This document shows, piece by piece, positions 8,916 through 17,448 of a stretch of DNA of 64,000 bases (the stretch's first letter is position 1; each line of letters starts with the position of its first letter). A program made the position numbers and the translations under genes. The notes below the pieces were generated by a model that was not told the DNA's origin, searched no databases, and saw only the letters and a program-made list of their open reading frames with translations. This DNA comes from a virus. The stretch lies in the IMG/VR virus record IMGVR_UViG_3300046003_007892, positions 176,364-240,363 of that record. The stretch is one strand, 5' to 3'.

Positions 8916-9340
8916 TTCCCTGCTGGGAGGCGTTGAATAATCGACCGGGCGTTGGGGTGTCTTCGAGAGACCATCTGGAACCCCGGACGGAAAATCAGAA
9001 ACGTTTTGTGGAAGAACTCCACCCGACGCAGAACCCCTGCATGGGTCGCGTCCGCAACGGAGTAGACTTCCGTGGTGGCTACGATGAGACCCAGTATATC
9101 GAGGTCCAAATCGTCCCGCCCCAATATCCAGACGAGCCCGACTTGTCTGTGACTCCTCGTTGGGTCATGCTCAACATTCTGGGATGGCTCCACTACGAAT
9201 CTCGGGGCCGGTGGCGTATTGAGGGCTGGGACAAGTTCAAGATCGGCATCTCCTTCTGGCACCCCAGTGATGCGGCCGAGTTCGCCATGAACCCGCAGGG
9301 TCTGGCGATGTATCTGGAGGACCGCATATGGAACTCCTGA
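8912..9340 (+). CDS. Hypothetical protein
   Basis: 142 residues, ATGA overlap with the upstream gene and 13-bp overlap with the next. Contains W-rich segments (WVMLNILGWLHY, then SFWHPSDAAEFAM) resembling the short strand-helix proteins elsewhere in this window (for example 44060-44473). Unknown function. Confidence 0.65.
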   Translation: MIPCWEALNNRPGVGVSSRDHLEPRTENQKRFVEELHPTQNPCMGRVRNGVDFRGGYDETQYIEVQIVPPQYPDEPDLSVTPRWVMLNILGWLHYESRGRWRIEGWDKFKIGISFWHPSDAAEFAMNPQGLAMYLEDRIWNS

Positions 9341-9645
9341 CCGAACACCTGACCGCCTATCTGGGTCAGCACCCCCTCCCTATCCCCGACTTTGGCGAGT
9401 TCTTCGAGTTCGCCATGCCGGGCGATTACGCCATGCTGGTTCTTCCGTGCGGACTCCACTGCCTTATGTGCGATAGCGGTGGCGGCCACGCCTTGCTCGT
9501 TCATGCCATGGAGCGCGACGGGCAAGCTTGGAAAGATGTCGATTTCGACGAGGCAGACCCCGAGGCCAACATGCGCTGGGCCGACGACGAAGATCGCGCG
9601 GCCTTCGTCCTGACCTTGCTCGCCGCCACAAGGGGAACCGCATGA
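9328..9645 (+). CDS. Hypothetical acidic protein
   Basis: 105 residues, acidic C-terminal half. ATG lies inside the end of the upstream gene; ends in an ATGA overlap with the next. No family recognised. Confidence 0.65.
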   Translation: MELLTEHLTAYLGQHPLPIPDFGEFFEFAMPGDYAMLVLPCGLHCLMCDSGGGHALLVHAMERDGQAWKDVDFDEADPEANMRWADDEDRAAFVLTLLAATRGTA

Positions 9646-10043
9646 CCGAGGCGTCAATCGAATGCCCGACGTGTGGGCGTCGGTCCTGGCACCCCAAGGA
9701 CGTAGAGCACCAGTGGTGCGCCGCGTGTGAACGGTTCCACTGCCTAATGTTTTACCGGACGATGTTCCACATCGTCACCGTCAAGCCCCTGACGTTCATT
9801 TGCCGAATGATCGGAGATGGCCTCATTGACGGCGATCTTGAGGAAGATCGCATCTATACGCCCGCCAGTCATGGAATCCTTCCCCCGGATTCCAGACCCG
9901 GCGACATCTGCACCGCCTATATGAACATCAATGCCGTGCACCGCCACAAACGGTATGATGGGCTCATCCTCCACACCATTGAGCGACAATTCCGCGAGGG
10001 TGAACTACCGACGTGGGAAGACCTCATGGAGTCTGAAACATAA
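9642..10043 (+). CDS. Zinc-ribbon protein
   Basis: 133 residues. An N-terminal zinc ribbon is indicated by CPTCGRRSWH and WCAACERFHC (CxxC...CxxC spaced about 16 residues), near residues 9-31. The rest has no recognised domain. Last gene before a promoter at 10048. Confidence 0.65.
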   Translation: MTEASIECPTCGRRSWHPKDVEHQWCAACERFHCLMFYRTMFHIVTVKPLTFICRMIGDGLIDGDLEEDRIYTPASHGILPPDSRPGDICTAYMNINAVHRHKRYDGLILHTIERQFREGELPTWEDLMESET

Positions 10044-10047
10044 TTAC

Positions 10048-10075
10048 TTGACAAGTCATCGCGCTCGGCTATTGT
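10048..10075 (+). promoter_or_regulatory. Sigma70-like promoter
   Basis: TTGACA, 16-bp spacer, TATTGT, inside the motif CTTGACAAGT that recurs before several genes here. A Shine-Dalgarno (GGAGG) and ATG 10096 follow. Confidence 0.75.
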
Positions 10076-10095
10076 GCCGCTGAACGGAGGACACA

Positions 10096-10734
10096 ATGGT
10101 TCGCAAGATCACCTATCGGGGTTTCAACATTTCGTTCTGGGACGCGGCTTTTGACGTCTTGGACGAAAATGGCGTCAACGCCATTCCGGGGAATCTGTCC
10201 TTCGAAACCGTCAAGGCGGCCAAGCTCGCCATTGACATTCTTTCTGAGGTTTCCTGCCGCCATGGCGCCGGAACCCCCGAGGCCGTGAAAGAGTTCGACC
10301 GTCGTCACCGCCTGTCCCTGGCCCGCGCCGCGAACGCTGACCGGCTCGCCGAAGCGGCTGAGATCATGCTGCGTTCGGTCTCTGCTGACTTCCACAACGA
10401 CCAGGAGGGCCTCGCCCTGCGGATGGTCTTGCAGGATATCGCCAAGGCCGCCGACCCGCGAGCCACCAGCACGGTGCCGGGCCAGCCGGACAAGATCGCC
10501 TTCTACATCAACGACGATGGCAGCCGGGTTGCGGCCGACGTCGCCTATCCGGTGATCGAGAATGGCTACAAGGACCCCGTCGAGGTCGAGTTCGACGGTC
10601 GCGTCTACATCGTCCGCTTCCGCAACGGTTGCTCGGCCTATTCGATTTCGGCCAAGGATAAATGCGACGTGCCGGTAGATTCGGATGTCACCGGAGCCAT
10701 CGCCGACTTGGCCCGCCCGCTCGCGTGCTGCTGA
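10096..10734 (+). CDS. Hypothetical protein
   Basis: 212 residues with its own promoter and a strong Shine-Dalgarno (CGGAGG). Helical Ala-rich middle and a C-terminal strand-rich part (VEVEFDGRVYIVRFRNG). No family recognised. A consensus-type promoter suggests early expression. Confidence 0.7.
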   Translation: MVRKITYRGFNISFWDAAFDVLDENGVNAIPGNLSFETVKAAKLAIDILSEVSCRHGAGTPEAVKEFDRRHRLSLARAANADRLAEAAEIMLRSVSADFHNDQEGLALRMVLQDIAKAADPRATSTVPGQPDKIAFYINDDGSRVAADVAYPVIENGYKDPVEVEFDGRVYIVRFRNGCSAYSISAKDKCDVPVDSDVTGAIADLARPLACC

Positions 10735-10743
10735 ACTATTTTC

Positions 10744-10771
10744 TTGACAAGTAATGCAGATCGACTAGATT
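10744..10771 (+). promoter_or_regulatory. Sigma70-like promoter giving a leaderless mRNA
   Basis: TTGACA, 16-bp spacer, TAGATT, then exactly 6 nt to the ATG at 10778. The predicted transcription start therefore falls on the start codon. Confidence 0.75.
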
Positions 10772-10777
10772 GACGTC

Positions 10778-11356
10778 ATGGCCCTGATTGACCCCCGCCC
10801 CGCACACACTCTTACGGCTCGCGACCGCAGCTATGCTGAAAAGCATGCCGCCTCTGGCGCCAAGATGCCGGTGCCGTGGTTCACCGGGTCCACGATGGCC
10901 CGCCCCCTCACTTTCCTGATCGATCAGATCGAGGAGAACCGCCTGCGTCCCCTTCAGGAGGGCGAACGCTACTGTGGGCCCTTCATTCTGCCGCCCTTCC
11001 AGCGTCCGGCCACGTGGTCGCTCGAACAGAAGGTTGCCCTGATCGAATCCATCTGGGCCGGGCTCCCCATTGGCTCGCTGGTCGTCAACGTCGCTGAGAC
11101 CTATGCCTCGCGCTTCTCGTCCTGGCTGATCGACGGGCAGCAGCGTGCGACCGCCATCACCGAATACGCCGCCGACGCCTTCCCGGTGAACGGATGCCTG
11201 TGGTCCGAACTCGCCGAGGTGGACCGCCGCGTGTTCCGCATGGCGAAGATCATTTCCGTCTATGAGACCAAGTTCGAGGACGAGGACGTCCTCCGCGAGG
11301 TCTACAACCGCCTCGCCTACGGGGGCACCGCCCACACCGAAGAGCAACGGGCGTGA
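10778..11356 (+). CDS. DUF262-domain (ParB/GmrSD N-terminal-like) protein
   Basis: 192 residues. The LPPFQRPATWS segment followed by WLIDGQQRATAI near residues 118-130 is the DUF262 signature (DGQQR motif), the nucleotide-binding half found in GmrSD-type enzymes. It lacks the HNH half, so the length fits a stand-alone DUF262 domain. Possible roles are nucleotide hydrolysis or interference with host defence; this is inference. Predicted leaderless. Confidence 0.8.
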   Translation: MALIDPRPAHTLTARDRSYAEKHAASGAKMPVPWFTGSTMARPLTFLIDQIEENRLRPLQEGERYCGPFILPPFQRPATWSLEQKVALIESIWAGLPIGSLVVNVAETYASRFSSWLIDGQQRATAITEYAADAFPVNGCLWSELAEVDRRVFRMAKIISVYETKFEDEDVLREVYNRLAYGGTAHTEEQRA

Positions 11357-12147
11357 TGGATAGTCGAGATTATCTCAACGGACTGCTGGATGAGTTCCTG
11401 GCCACTCGTGTATACCCCGAAGCGTCACCGAACTCGGGCGCGTGGCCGGAAGTCAGCAATGCTGATCTGGCTGCCCTGCGAAACATCATCTCATGTATCG
11501 TGGCCCAAAAGTTCGTCTCGGACTCGGCTGGCGACCCCGTAATCCAGTTCGCATTGTGCGACCGCAACAAGGGTCGGCTATTCTCGATTTTGGACCCGAG
11601 GTTTGACGAGAACACCACCACGCCGGTAGAGGTTGCAACGGACCTGTTGCGCCGCGCTGACGATCTCGACCACACCGCCAACAAGATGCGCGAGCGGGCG
11701 CAGCTTGCCATGGAAAACGTCCGCGACCAGTTGGAAGCGCAAGCCGCCGCACGCGAGCCCATCGACACCGTCTACGCGATGATCGAGGCCAAGGCACCAC
11801 TGGACGAAGTTCGTCCCCGCATGGCCGCCATGATGAAGAATGGAGACGTTCGCCGCCAGCTTCCGGCCGACTACGCCATGCTGTCTCGCACGGTCGCCCA
11901 GCATTACGGCAGGGCCTTCGCCGACGACATCAAGGCCATCCAGCGGCTTCTTCTCGACCCCGACCCTGTGCGCCTCATGGCGGCACGGGAACGCATCCTC
12001 CAGCTTCAAATCGATGCCGGGACCGACGTCGCGAAAGAACTCGTCTTCGCCTACAACGACATCCTGCACCCGGCCCGGACAGCGGCCAGGAAAGCGGGGC
12101 TGCCCGTCACCGACGACATCGAATCCATCCACCCGTTTTTTGACTGA
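11356..12147 (+). CDS. Hypothetical helical protein
   Basis: 263 residues. I use ATG 11356 in the TGATG overlap; GTG 11353 is one codon earlier. Long helical segments with Ala/Arg/Glu repeats in the middle. No family recognised. Confidence 0.65.
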   Translation: MDSRDYLNGLLDEFLATRVYPEASPNSGAWPEVSNADLAALRNIISCIVAQKFVSDSAGDPVIQFALCDRNKGRLFSILDPRFDENTTTPVEVATDLLRRADDLDHTANKMRERAQLAMENVRDQLEAQAAAREPIDTVYAMIEAKAPLDEVRPRMAAMMKNGDVRRQLPADYAMLSRTVAQHYGRAFADDIKAIQRLLLDPDPVRLMAARERILQLQIDAGTDVAKELVFAYNDILHPARTAARKAGLPVTDDIESIHPFFD

Positions 12148-12161
12148 AACAAGGAACCAAA

Positions 12162-12395
12162 ATGGCTGAGCCGAAACCGGAACAACTTCTCCATGTCGTC
12201 ATCGGCGGCGAACTCGAAACTCTGACGGCGCCGGTCTTCCGCGACCTGTCCAAGATCGAGTTCGTCGGGGCCTTCCCCAACTACGAGGAAGCCAAGAAGG
12301 CGTGGAAGGCCCGCGCGCAGGCCACGGTGGACAACGCCCACATGCGGTTCTTCATCCTGCACGCTCACCGCCTGATCGACCCGCGCGCGGAATAG
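12162..12395 (+). CDS. DUF4170-like alphaproteobacterial small protein
   Basis: 77 residues. The layout LLHVVIGGELETL, FRDLSKIEFVGAFPNY, WKARAQATVDNAHMRFFILH and a final HRLIDP matches what I remember of DUF4170, a small family known almost only from Alphaproteobacteria. Function unknown. It is probably a host-derived gene and one of the few taxonomic pointers in the window. Confidence 0.7.
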   Translation: MAEPKPEQLLHVVIGGELETLTAPVFRDLSKIEFVGAFPNYEEAKKAWKARAQATVDNAHMRFFILHAHRLIDPRAE

Positions 12396-12427
12396 TCGTC
12401 ACGATACGATAACGGGGTTCCCTATGG

Positions 12428-12433
12428 TAAATA
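12428..12433 (+). promoter_or_regulatory. T4-like late promoter (TAAATA)
   Basis: GTAAATA lies exactly 4 nt before ATG 12438. The -10-only architecture matches T4 late promoters (TATAAATA), and the spacing implies a leaderless mRNA. Confidence 0.75.
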
Positions 12434-12437
12434 GGGT

Positions 12438-12938
12438 ATGCGGTATATCGATCTCATCTTGGAGAACCATCTCGACGAGTCTCCGCTCGACGATGACGTC
12501 ATCATCCACAATCCGTCTATCGCGGACATCAACAACCTCCGCACTCTAAGTGTGATGAGCCGGGAAGGCGTCCGCGCCATCCTGACGCCGACCGACATGT
12601 ATGTCTGGAACGGTCACTGGATGAGCACCCGTGAGGCCTGCCGGGTGCTCGGCCTCTCACCAGATTACGTTTGTGCTCTGCGGCTTCTCCGCAATGGCAT
12701 CGAATGGGACGTTGACCGCTTCAACAACGGGCGAACGCCCGACGCGAGGTTTGACCTTCGGGAAGAACACGGCATCATCTATCGGAACGTGACCCTGAAC
12801 CGCCTATACGGTCACGACTTCCCCATCCTGGGTGATGACGGTGGTCGGCTATTCGACATCTACGACGAAGAGGAGGGCGGCTTCGGAGTAGATTTCTTCT
12901 TCGATGACGATGACGTCCTGCGCACCGACGACGAGTAG
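12438..12938 (+). CDS. Candidate internal head protein with NP/RG/YVWN domain
   Basis: 166 residues. The N-terminus MRYIDLILE fits a capsid-targeting peptide with an (L/I)xE prohead-protease site. Residues ~26-65 (HNPSIADINNL, then GVRAILTPTDMYVWNGHWM) form a domain shared with 13262-13777, 53236-50945 and both ends of 60026-61531. The C-terminus is highly acidic. Paralogue of the gene at 13262. Function unknown; late control and packaging in the head are inferred. Confidence 0.7.
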   Translation: MRYIDLILENHLDESPLDDDVIIHNPSIADINNLRTLSVMSREGVRAILTPTDMYVWNGHWMSTREACRVLGLSPDYVCALRLLRNGIEWDVDRFNNGRTPDARFDLREEHGIIYRNVTLNRLYGHDFPILGDDGGRLFDIYDEEEGGFGVDFFFDDDDVLRTDDE

Positions 12939-12939
12939 G

Positions 12940-13236
12940 TCATTCCGATCTTAGCTTGAACTCCGCGAGGTCTCTCCGTACCCAGTCCGCTTCCCCGTGT
13001 TCGAGCCTGATGGTGACGTCATCTGCCGATACGTCCAACTTCAAATGCCATCCCCGCTTACTAGATAGCCACCACAGGCGTCCAATCACGCCCATGTCGT
13101 GAAGAAGACGAACTTGGTGGGCGTCGCAGCGATGATCTCGGTAACCATTTCCGGGATATTCGAATTCAAGTGCCCACATGACCAGCAAGGCTTGTTCGGC
13201 ATGAGTGAACTCGTTGTTCGTGAACGTCGTCGCCAT
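12940..13236 (-). CDS. Hypothetical protein
   Basis: 98 residues, lying opposite to and between two paralogous late genes. ATG 13236 is chosen over an upstream in-frame start because it clears the late promoter region of the next gene. Ends 2 bp from the stop of 12438-12938. No family recognised. Confidence 0.5.
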   Translation of the reverse strand: MATTFTNNEFTHAEQALLVMWALEFEYPGNGYRDHRCDAHQVRLLHDMGVIGRLWWLSSKRGWHLKLDVSADDVTIRLEHGEADWVRRDLAEFKLRSE

Positions 13237-13251
13237 CCGAATCCTATAGGG

Positions 13252-13257
13252 TAAATA
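13252..13257 (+). promoter_or_regulatory. T4-like late promoter (TAAATA)
   Basis: GTAAATA exactly 4 nt before ATG 13262; same geometry as at 12428. Confidence 0.75.
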
Positions 13258-13261
13258 TGGG

Positions 13262-13777
13262 ATGCGCCGCAATATCGATCTCGCTGCAAGTCTCCTCGAA
13301 GGTATTGCCTACCAGGACCACAACTTCGTCATTCTGCAAAACCCGACCGTGGCCGAGATCAAAAGCCTGCGGGGCAAAACCATGGCACCAAACAGCAAGG
13401 ACGGCCTTCGTGCGATTTTGACTGCGACTGACCTGTTCGTCTGGAACGGATACTGGATGACCCACCACGATGCCGCCCAGGTTCTCGGCGTTGCCGAACA
13501 CGCCGACTTGCACCTCAGGGGTAAGCGGATTGACTGGGACGTGGACGCTTTCGAGGGCAACTGGGACACCGAGGGACCGATGGCGGATAGGATGCGGACC
13601 CAGCATGCCATGATCGTCACGCATCCGACGCTGCTCCGCCTATACGGCGGGTCCATCTCCGTAATGGGCACCGACTATACTGAGGGCCCGGACGCCCCGT
13701 TCGACATTTACGATTCGCATGGTGGCGGTCGCGGGTACGAGTTCTTCTACGACGAGAACGACAACCTCAAACGCTGA
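13262..13777 (+). CDS. Candidate internal head protein, paralogue of 12438-12938
   Basis: 171 residues. N-terminus MRRNIDLAASLLE ends in an LxE site. The shared domain is clear: QNPTVAEIKSL, then GLRAILTATDLFVWNGYWMT, then IDWDVDAF matching IEWDVDRF in the paralogue; both end in acidic, aromatic tails (FFYDEND versus FFFDDDD). A structured intergenic region follows directly. Confidence 0.7.
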   Translation: MRRNIDLAASLLEGIAYQDHNFVILQNPTVAEIKSLRGKTMAPNSKDGLRAILTATDLFVWNGYWMTHHDAAQVLGVAEHADLHLRGKRIDWDVDAFEGNWDTEGPMADRMRTQHAMIVTHPTLLRLYGGSISVMGTDYTEGPDAPFDIYDSHGGGRGYEFFYDENDNLKR

Positions 13778-13779
13778 TT

Positions 13780-14045
13780 GCGACCCGGTGGGGCGCCGTC
13801 CATCTCTGCCCCGCACGCTCTGTGCCGAAGGCGAAACTTTCGGGATACGCATCCCCATCACGAGCATCACGGTTGGTTGAGCCGCCTACTGACTTGCTGG
13901 GCCGACGTCCGAGTATCCCCTCGACCGGGCGGCCACATCGCCAGCTTTCTCCACCGGGTCGCCACTTCCGTATAGGGAAAAGATCGTTTTCGGTCAACGA
14001 GAAATTAGGCTCCCACTACCCCGTTGAGCTAAAATGAGGCTTCAT
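13780..14045 (-). ncRNA. Candidate structured RNA, second member of a tRNA-like family
   Basis: The gap between two plus-strand genes is not coding and is highly structured. A perfect 12-bp inverted repeat (13780-13791 with 13951-13962) encloses ~160 nt that include the hairpin GGGAT-ACGC-ATCCC at 13842-13855. Read on the minus strand, it contains TAGCTCAAC, GTGGGAGCC, GCGACCCG and AAGCTGGCGA in the same order as the RNA at 32523-32790. The first of these resembles a tRNA D-arm, but no full tRNA can be folded. No promoter was found, so strand rests on the similarity alone. Confidence 0.45.
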
Positions 14046-14061
14046 TTTTGGAATCCTCATT
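14033..14061 (+). promoter_or_regulatory. Hairpin abutting a start codon
   Basis: AATGAGG (14033-14039) pairs with CCTCATT (14055-14061) around a 15-nt loop, ending 2 nt before ATG 14064. No Shine-Dalgarno is visible, so the stem could control translation. Confidence 0.35.
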
Positions 14062-14063
14062 GA

Positions 14064-14393
14064 ATGCTTATTGCGAAGAAACCCGCCGCGAACGACGTCG
14101 TGGCCTTCAAGCTCTCCACCAACCAGGAAGTCGTCGGCAAGATGGTCTCGCTGACCGCCGACGAGATCGTCATCGCTAAGCCGGTCGTGGTCGAACTCCA
14201 TGGTCTTCAGGGCGGTCAGGCCGGTATCGGTTTCGCTCCCTACAGCCTCGCGGCCGATGACGCCGGGCAGTTCACCTACAACCGCAACCACGTCATCTCG
14301 GAGCCGGTCCCGGCCCGTTCGGATATTGCTGCCGCATATCTGAAGGCCACTACCGGTCTTGAAATCGCCAGCGGGTCTTCCCTCCAGGTATGA
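14064..14393 (+). CDS. Sm-like fold phage protein (tentative)
   Basis: 109 residues. The strand pattern DVVAFKLSTNQEVVGKMVSL, DEIVIAKPVVVEL and GIGFAPYSLAADD resembles the small LSm-like proteins conserved in T4-type phages (fold-level impression only). The C-terminus has a helix, SDIAAAYLKATTGLEIA. It overlaps the spike gene by 4 bp, which hints at a structural role. Confidence 0.5.
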   Translation: MLIAKKPAANDVVAFKLSTNQEVVGKMVSLTADEIVIAKPVVVELHGLQGGQAGIGFAPYSLAADDAGQFTYNRNHVISEPVPARSDIAAAYLKATTGLEIASGSSLQV

Positions 14394-15244
14394 CCGAACC
14401 CGTCTGGTATAATTTTGCCCGAGGAAAGTTGGGCGTAAAAGAAACACCGGGCGAAGCAAGCAACTCGCAGATTTTGGGATGGGCTAGGCACGTCGGGGTG
14501 TCGGGATATTACAGGAAAGACAGCATCCCATGGTGCGGTCTCTTCGTCGGCTATTGCATGAAGAGCAGTGGATTTGATGTCCACTCCACACTGCTGAGTG
14601 CAAGAAGCTGGGCCAACTTCGGCCGAGCCCTCGACCGCCCGACTGTCGGTGCCATCATGGTATTCACCCGAACGGGTGGTGGCCACGTCGCCTTCTACGT
14701 TTCCGAAACCGCCACGCACTATCACGTCCTCGGTGGTAACCAGCGAGATCAGGTATGTGTGACCTCGTATCCCAAGTCTCGTCTTCTGGCTATCCGCTGG
14801 CCTACGGGCACCGCCGCGCCGGTCAACTCCAATGTTGAACGCGAAGTAGAAGACGAGGACCAGGGCGACGATTTCGGGTCCGTGATCTCACGTCGAAACG
14901 GCACCATCGGCGGAACAGTCACGTCGGTGAACGCCACCGCCCCCGTAGTCGAAGGCGACGATGGTGGCGGGGGAGGCGGCGGCTCCGGCAATCCTGTCGC
15001 CCGTGTGGGCGATAGATGCACCCATAACGCCGTCATCATCCAGGGTTCTCCGACGATGATGGTAGACGGCAAAGCGGTCGCTCGCGTGGGCGACCAAGTC
15101 AACTGCCCCCAACACGGTATGACCACCATCGTGAGTCCGGCCAGCATCCACAAGGTCGATGGCCAGTCCATCGCCCACGTGGGATCGCTGACCGGATGCG
15201 GAGCCCAGGTCACCGAGGGCTCCCCAACTATGAAAGTACCCTGA
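14390..15244 (+). CDS. NlpC/P60- or CHAP-like hydrolase fused to a PAAR domain (tail spike tip)
   Basis: 284 residues in two parts. Residues 1-~145 look like a TIGR02594/CHAP-type peptidoglycan hydrolase: PWCGLFVGYCM carries the candidate nucleophile Cys and GGHVAFYV the His. After an acidic and Gly-rich linker (a run of Gly near residue 192), residues ~197-284 form PAAR repeats: ARVGDRCTH, GSPTMMVDGKAVARVGD, and again GSPTMKV at the end. PAAR proteins cap the spike of contractile tails. I infer a spike tip that carries its own cell-wall enzyme, comparable in role to T4 gp5 with gp5.4. Confidence 0.8.
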   Translation: MTEPVWYNFARGKLGVKETPGEASNSQILGWARHVGVSGYYRKDSIPWCGLFVGYCMKSSGFDVHSTLLSARSWANFGRALDRPTVGAIMVFTRTGGGHVAFYVSETATHYHVLGGNQRDQVCVTSYPKSRLLAIRWPTGTAAPVNSNVEREVEDEDQGDDFGSVISRRNGTIGGTVTSVNATAPVVEGDDGGGGGGGSGNPVARVGDRCTHNAVIIQGSPTMMVDGKAVARVGDQVNCPQHGMTTIVSPASIHKVDGQSIAHVGSLTGCGAQVTEGSPTMKVP

Positions 15245-15540
15245 TGAGTTCATTGATCATAGATCGCGCCAACCCCGACAAGCTGATGATTCAGACGCAA
15301 GCCGAGATCATCAATCGCATGCACAAAGAGAATGCAGACATGCGTCGTGCATATCGAGAGGAGATCGCGGAACTACACGTCCGCATCGCCAATACGGCCG
15401 ATGCAGCGCGATACTACCAACAGATTCAAAACCTCGTGCATCAAGACGACAACGTCCGCTCGGAATGGGAACGCTTCGTCGCCTGCATCAAACTCTTCAT
15501 GGATGACCCCGAGAAGCAATGCCAGCAGGAGGCGTCATGA
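15244..15540 (+). CDS. Small coiled-coil protein, family member 1
   Basis: 98 residues starting at the TGATG overlap with the spike gene. Heptad-like helix in the middle; the C-terminal VHQDDNVRSEWERFVACIKL recurs in 15537-15935 and 46046-46363. Function unknown. Confidence 0.65.
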   Translation: MSSLIIDRANPDKLMIQTQAEIINRMHKENADMRRAYREEIAELHVRIANTADAARYYQQIQNLVHQDDNVRSEWERFVACIKLFMDDPEKQCQQEAS

Positions 15541-15935
15541 GCTTTCTAAGTGGCTCGCCTCCATACAAATATAGCGAAAGACGAGAACGCCCGGAGACCA
15601 GCGAGGTTGAAGACCTTCAGCGCGTCGTCCGAGACATGCAGCGTTTGATCGACAGCCAGGAAATCTTGCTCGTCAAGTATCGAGAAACCGAAACCGAACG
15701 GGCTAGTTTGATTCTTCAGTATTCCGAAGCACACGAAAACTACATGCTCATCCAGCATGCCGTCGAGCAAGACGAGAACGTAAAGGATGCTTGGTTGAAG
15801 TTCATCTCGGCCGTGAAACTCGTCACCGACGACGGAGCAATAGGGGTCACTCATGGCGCCGCAAAACCGTTTTGGACTTTCGGTGCCCCAAAGAAAATCT
15901 ACGACCCCCAGACCGCGATTGGAAAACTGAAGTGA
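15537..15935 (+). CDS. Small coiled-coil protein, family member 2
   Basis: 132 residues, ATGA overlap with its paralogue. Coiled coil over residues ~20-80, then [20 protein letters not shown], matching the neighbouring protein. Tail of ~40 residues unique. Confidence 0.65.
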   Translation: MSFLSGSPPYKYSERRERPETSEVEDLQRVVRDMQRLIDSQEILLVKYRETETERASLILQYSEAHENYMLIQHAVEQDENVKDAWLKFISAVKLVTDDGAIGVTHGAAKPFWTFGAPKKIYDPQTAIGKLK

Positions 15936-15937
15936 GA

Positions 15938-16930
15938 ATGCGTCAACACGTCCTGAAGGGCGAAGAAGCTTACCTGAGCCTGATGGAAGACGTCATCCAT
16001 GATGGCGTTGACCGCGACGACCGCACCGGCACGGGCACCCGTGGTCTGTTCGGCCGCCAAATTCGCTTCGATCTCAACGAGGGATTCCCTCTCCTGACCA
16101 CCAAGAAGGTCTTCCTGCGCGGCATCATCGAAGAACTGCTGTGGTTCCTTCGAGGGTCAACGAACGCCAAGGAACTCGAAGACCTGAACGTCAACATCTG
16201 GAAGTCGTGGGGAGACCCCGAGACCCGAGACCTGGGCCCCGTTTACGGCAAGCAGTGGAGGAGTTGGCAGTCCCCCATATTTCGAGACAAGAAATGGTCT
16301 GGCTTCCCTGAGCCGGTAGCGGGTCAGCCACGAGAAGAAACCGGCGAATCCTATTCGGTGTTGGATACTTTCAAAGAGGTTGACCAGATCACCGATCTCG
16401 TCACTCGCCTGAAGGCAGACCCGAACTCGCGCCGTCACATGGTCGTTGCCTGGAACCCCGGCGAGATCGATCAGATGGCCCTGCCGCCATGTCATTGCCT
16501 GTTCCAGTTCTACGTCGTGCCCCTGACCGAGGCCGAGAAGGGCGCGTGGATGTGCGCCAACGAAGCCGCCATGATCGCCGGAACAGCCGGTCCCGTTCCG
16601 ACTGGTCGCCTGTCCTGCCAACTCTATCAGAGGAGCGCGGACATCTTCCTCGGCGTTCCCTTCAACATCGCCTCCTACGCGCTTCTGACCCAGATGCTCG
16701 CTCAGCAGTGCAACTTCCTCCTCGGAGAGTTCGTCCACACCTTCGGGGACGTCCACCTCTATCACAATCACTTCGATCAAGCTCGTGAGCAACTCGCCCG
16801 CGAGATCGTCTCGAAGAAACCCCAGATGACCATTCGGAAAGCTGACGACATCTTCTCCTACCACGTCGATGACTTCGTTCTCTCCGACTACGAACCCCAC
16901 CCCACGATCAAGGCACCCGTCGCAGTATGA
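15938..16930 (+). CDS. thyA: Thymidylate synthase
   Basis: 330 residues. Classic ThyA motifs: [39 protein letters not shown], the catalytic [11 protein letters not shown], then [20 protein letters not shown] and the final [11 protein letters not shown]. It converts dUMP to dTMP with methylene-tetrahydrofolate. ATG 15938 gives the normal N-terminus; GTG 15932 is two codons earlier. It is longer than E. coli ThyA (264) because of an insertion around residues 110-135 and another before LSCQ. First of a TS-DHFR pair. Confidence 0.95.
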   Translation: MRQHVLKGEEAYLSLMEDVIHDGVDRDDRTGTGTRGLFGRQIRFDLNEGFPLLTTKKVFLRGIIEELLWFLRGSTNAKELEDLNVNIWKSWGDPETRDLGPVYGKQWRSWQSPIFRDKKWSGFPEPVAGQPREETGESYSVLDTFKEVDQITDLVTRLKADPNSRRHMVVAWNPGEIDQMALPPCHCLFQFYVVPLTEAEKGAWMCANEAAMIAGTAGPVPTGRLSCQLYQRSADIFLGVPFNIASYALLTQMLAQQCNFLLGEFVHTFGDVHLYHNHFDQAREQLAREIVSKKPQMTIRKADDIFSYHVDDFVLSDYEPHPTIKAPVAV

Positions 16931-17448
16931 GAATGACCATCATTGCCGCCATGGACGACAATCGTCTCATCGGCACCAACAACGATCTCCCGTGGCGCAT
17001 CCCCGCCGACCTCAAGCACTTCAAGGCGACCACCACGGGCGGCGTCATGGTCATGGGTGCCAACACCTGGAGGAGCTTCGGAGGCCGGGCTCTACCGAAG
17101 CGCATCTCGATTGTGGTCACCCGCCATCCCGAAGCCATTGAGGTCCGGGAAGAAGATCGCTGCAACGTCCTGGTCCTGTCCTGCATGGAACTCGCCCTCA
17201 CGGTGGCGAAGGCGTATGCGGCCGATCAGGGACACGAGGAATATTTCGTAATCGGTGGCGCGAACATCTATGAACAACTCATAGACCGTGCTGACCGAAT
17301 GGTCCTGACGCGCGTCCATGGCACCCACGCGGGCGACAAATACTTCCCGGAGATCGGGGACAACTGGGTCGCCGAAATCTACAACGGCCTCGAACTCGTC
17401 GAGGACAACGGCTTCACCTTTACGGTGCTTGATTACCGGAGACCCTGA
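16927..17448 (+). CDS. folA: Dihydrofolate reductase
   Basis: 173 residues. N-terminal [39 protein letters not shown] and [11 protein letters not shown] are the DHFR motifs. It regenerates tetrahydrofolate used by thymidylate synthase, whose gene it overlaps by 4 bp (ATGA). Confidence 0.93.
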   Translation: MRMTIIAAMDDNRLIGTNNDLPWRIPADLKHFKATTTGGVMVMGANTWRSFGGRALPKRISIVVTRHPEAIEVREEDRCNVLVLSCMELALTVAKAYAADQGHEEYFVIGGANIYEQLIDRADRMVLTRVHGTHAGDKYFPEIGDNWVAEIYNGLELVEDNGFTFTVLDYRRP

